Below, piece after piece: positions 62,459 through 64,000 of a stretch of DNA of 64,000 bases. The position numbers were made by a program, and so were the translations under genes. Below the pieces are notes generated by a model, which saw only the letters and a program-made list of their open reading frames with translations, did not search any database and was not told the origin of the DNA. The first letter of the stretch is position 1; each line of letters starts with the position of its first letter. Origin of the DNA: Cylindrotheca closterium (lineage: Eukaryota; Bacillariophyta; Bacillariophyceae; Bacillariales; Bacillariaceae); NCBI GenBank assembly GCA_933822405.4, contig CAKOGP040001758.1:253650-317649 (forward strand), in the 5' to 3' direction.

Positions 62459-63666
62459 CTACCGGAGTTGACCGCTATCCGAAATGACCACTGATGAATG
62501 GAATTAAATGAAGGTTCAGTGATTGATTGAATAAATGAATGCTTGGAGCCTTCTGTTGGTATCTTTTCTGTTTGTTGACTGCTTACCTTGGACACGAGTT
62601 CTTCCGGAATCACTTCCGACCTGTTCAATGGCGGAAATGACATCTTGCCCCGAGATAACCTTGCCAAACACAACATGCTTGGAATCTGTTTATTGAAAGA
62701 GCTGGTTAGGAAGCAATAATAATGGCGATTTCAATAATGATTCATCGAGATGTATAGGATCGTACTTAGCCAAGCCGTTTCGGCAGTGCACAGGAAAACT
62801 GTGGTTTGAAGAAACGGAAAGATGAGTGATCGGCCATAATTACAACAACACACAGCAGCAGCAGGGGACAACATCTATTACTACGTACACTGACTCCCGT
62901 TGGTGTTTGGTCCTATACAATCAATAGAGCGAGCGGATCAGAACAAATTGTTAGCACTGCCTGTCTCTGGGTCTACAATCTCAGAGCAAAATGTCGACCA
63001 CGTACCAGAATTTGCCATACTCAAGATTCCCGGTCCAGTGTGCTTCAGCTTGAAGTTTTCGTCTGCAAACTTTTCCCCATAGATGCTCTCGCCTGAAATA
63101 TTGGTTCCAATTCAAGGATTTCGATGATGAATATGATAAGGCTCACAATCTGAAAACCAAAAAAAGGCATTCCCGAGCTCTATACGTACCTCCAGTTCCA
63201 TTTCCTAAGATTGTTTGGAATTCATCAACCAATGAAAATCTTTGGTCAGCCATAATGAATCAAATAAAAATCATAATGTTTGGGCGTGTTAACGTACCTC
63301 TTGTAAAGTCTCCACCCTATCATCAGAATCCATGATGAGAGATAACAAAGAAACAAAATAGGTGATGACCGACACATCTGTGAGATCTACCGATCGTCTA
63401 CATGCCACACCAAAACAATCAGCACGATGCACGAGATGAAAATTCCATACCTGGCACATAAACCCAGGAATCACGCGATGGAATGCAGATCCCTTGAAAT
63501 GAAGCAACTTGCCCGATCGACCAATTCCCTTTTCACCGGTGCAGAGACAACGAAAGTTCTCGGCAGTCCTGGGGACAACATCAGCTCTTAACTCCATCTC
63601 TATGCGTCCCTTAAGGGATCCGCCAATAGTGATATCGAAAAAGACAACAGGATTCTCAGCAGACAT
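62459..63666 (-). CDS. Cyclophilin (peptidyl-prolyl cis-trans isomerase), 8 exons
   Basis: Exons 63666-63451, 63316-63298, 63204-63190, 63092-63006, 62912-62889, 62798-62766, 62685-62587 and 62490-62459. All introns are GT-AG and all junctions keep frame, giving about 174 residues, the normal size. The assembled protein shows [38 protein letters not shown] with the catalytic Arg, [38 protein letters not shown] with the Gln and Phe of the active site, and [17 protein letters not shown] with Trp and His. The ending is DSGQLR where many have DCGQL. Exon 3 is only 15 bases, exon 2 is 19 and exon 5 is 24. No leader is present, so it is cytosolic or nuclear. Start chosen at [11 protein letters not shown]. 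Confidence 0.92.
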
Positions 63667-64000
63667 TTTGGAAAAAGCAATGAGTTGTGTGAATGATACC
63701 AGTCTGACTGATGACACCTTGCGATGAACGATCAATGCCCAAATGCATGACGAGATGAAATCTTAAAATTTGCGTCTGTGCGGCAGTTCGTCCAAAAAAC
63801 TCATTCGAATGAATCCAATTTGCCGTACCGGTACTTATTTTATTCAAGAGATGAAACTGATGGTGATAGATATCGTAAATTTTGCATCTCACATATCTTT
63901 CACAACAAAGAAGATTGCATCGTTGTGCGTTTGTTAGGGTCTCCCAATATGGAAAAAAATCGTTTCTTGATGTGGATGCCGGACGTCTTCTTCTAACGTA
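63667..64000. other. Right edge
   Basis: 5' flank of the cyclophilin gene. TACCGGTA is at 63826-63833. No other supported gene before the window ends. Confidence 0.5.

Noticed and set aside
1..64000. tRNA or rRNA genes and CRISPR arrays
   Set aside because: No cloverleaf with a T-loop GGTTCGA-type segment in proper context, no rRNA-like block and no regularly spaced repeats were seen by eye.

Overview
The window looks like nuclear DNA of a diatom, probably a pennate one. The evidence is short GT-AG introns inside many genes, helicase-associated (HA) repeat proteins without a helicase, BspA-type leucine-rich repeat proteins, an M11 gametolysin-type protease, a Copia-like retroelement of the diatom kind, and a DNA glycosylase whose leader ends in the Ala/Phe signature of diatom plastid targeting. 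The species is not resolved. Assignments rest on reading translations and splice sites by eye; no search was run.

Region 1 (1-23.2 kb) is ordinary, mostly housekeeping: pyridoxal kinase (3 exons), an acidic unknown protein, an Hsp70-TPR fusion, a FAIM-like protein, a stramenopile-type unknown family, a five-repeat HA protein, a WD40-like charged nuclear protein, an NTT-type nucleotide carrier, a myristoylated ankyrin/armadillo protein, an acidic unknown protein and histidinol-phosphate aminotransferase (2 exons).

Region 2 (23.4-26.0 kb) is a rearranged Copia-like insertion: a truncated reverse transcriptase fragment on + and a gag-like ORF on -, between 94-bp direct repeats.

Region 3 (26.3-38.9 kb) holds a large secreted unknown protein, a mannitol-type dehydrogenase, an M11 metalloprotease, two secreted DUF1566 (Lcl_C-like) genes and a BspA-LRR gene. 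Region 4 (39.0-44.0 kb) is a tandem array of three TenA/THI-4 thiamine-salvage genes with decayed pieces of TenA, LRR and DUF1566 genes between them. Together these show that a TenA-LRR-DUF1566 segment was duplicated and then decayed.

Region 5 (44.4-64.0 kb) returns to single genes: a MYND-finger gene with an apparent frameshift, an IQ/coiled-coil protein, plastid-leader DNA-3-methyladenine glycosylase, a myristoylated protein ending in a villin headpiece, a third DUF1566 gene, a GOLD-domain protein, a GH3 glycosidase, a putative mitochondrial protein, a second HA-repeat protein and an eight-exon cyclophilin.

The most distinctive signals are the TenA/LRR/DUF1566 duplication with shared promoter elements, the Hsp70-TPR fusion, the lipid-anchor-to-headpiece protein, the cyclophilin microexons, and an 8-bp palindrome (TACCGGTA) seen only between genes. 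I see no tRNA, rRNA or CRISPR array.
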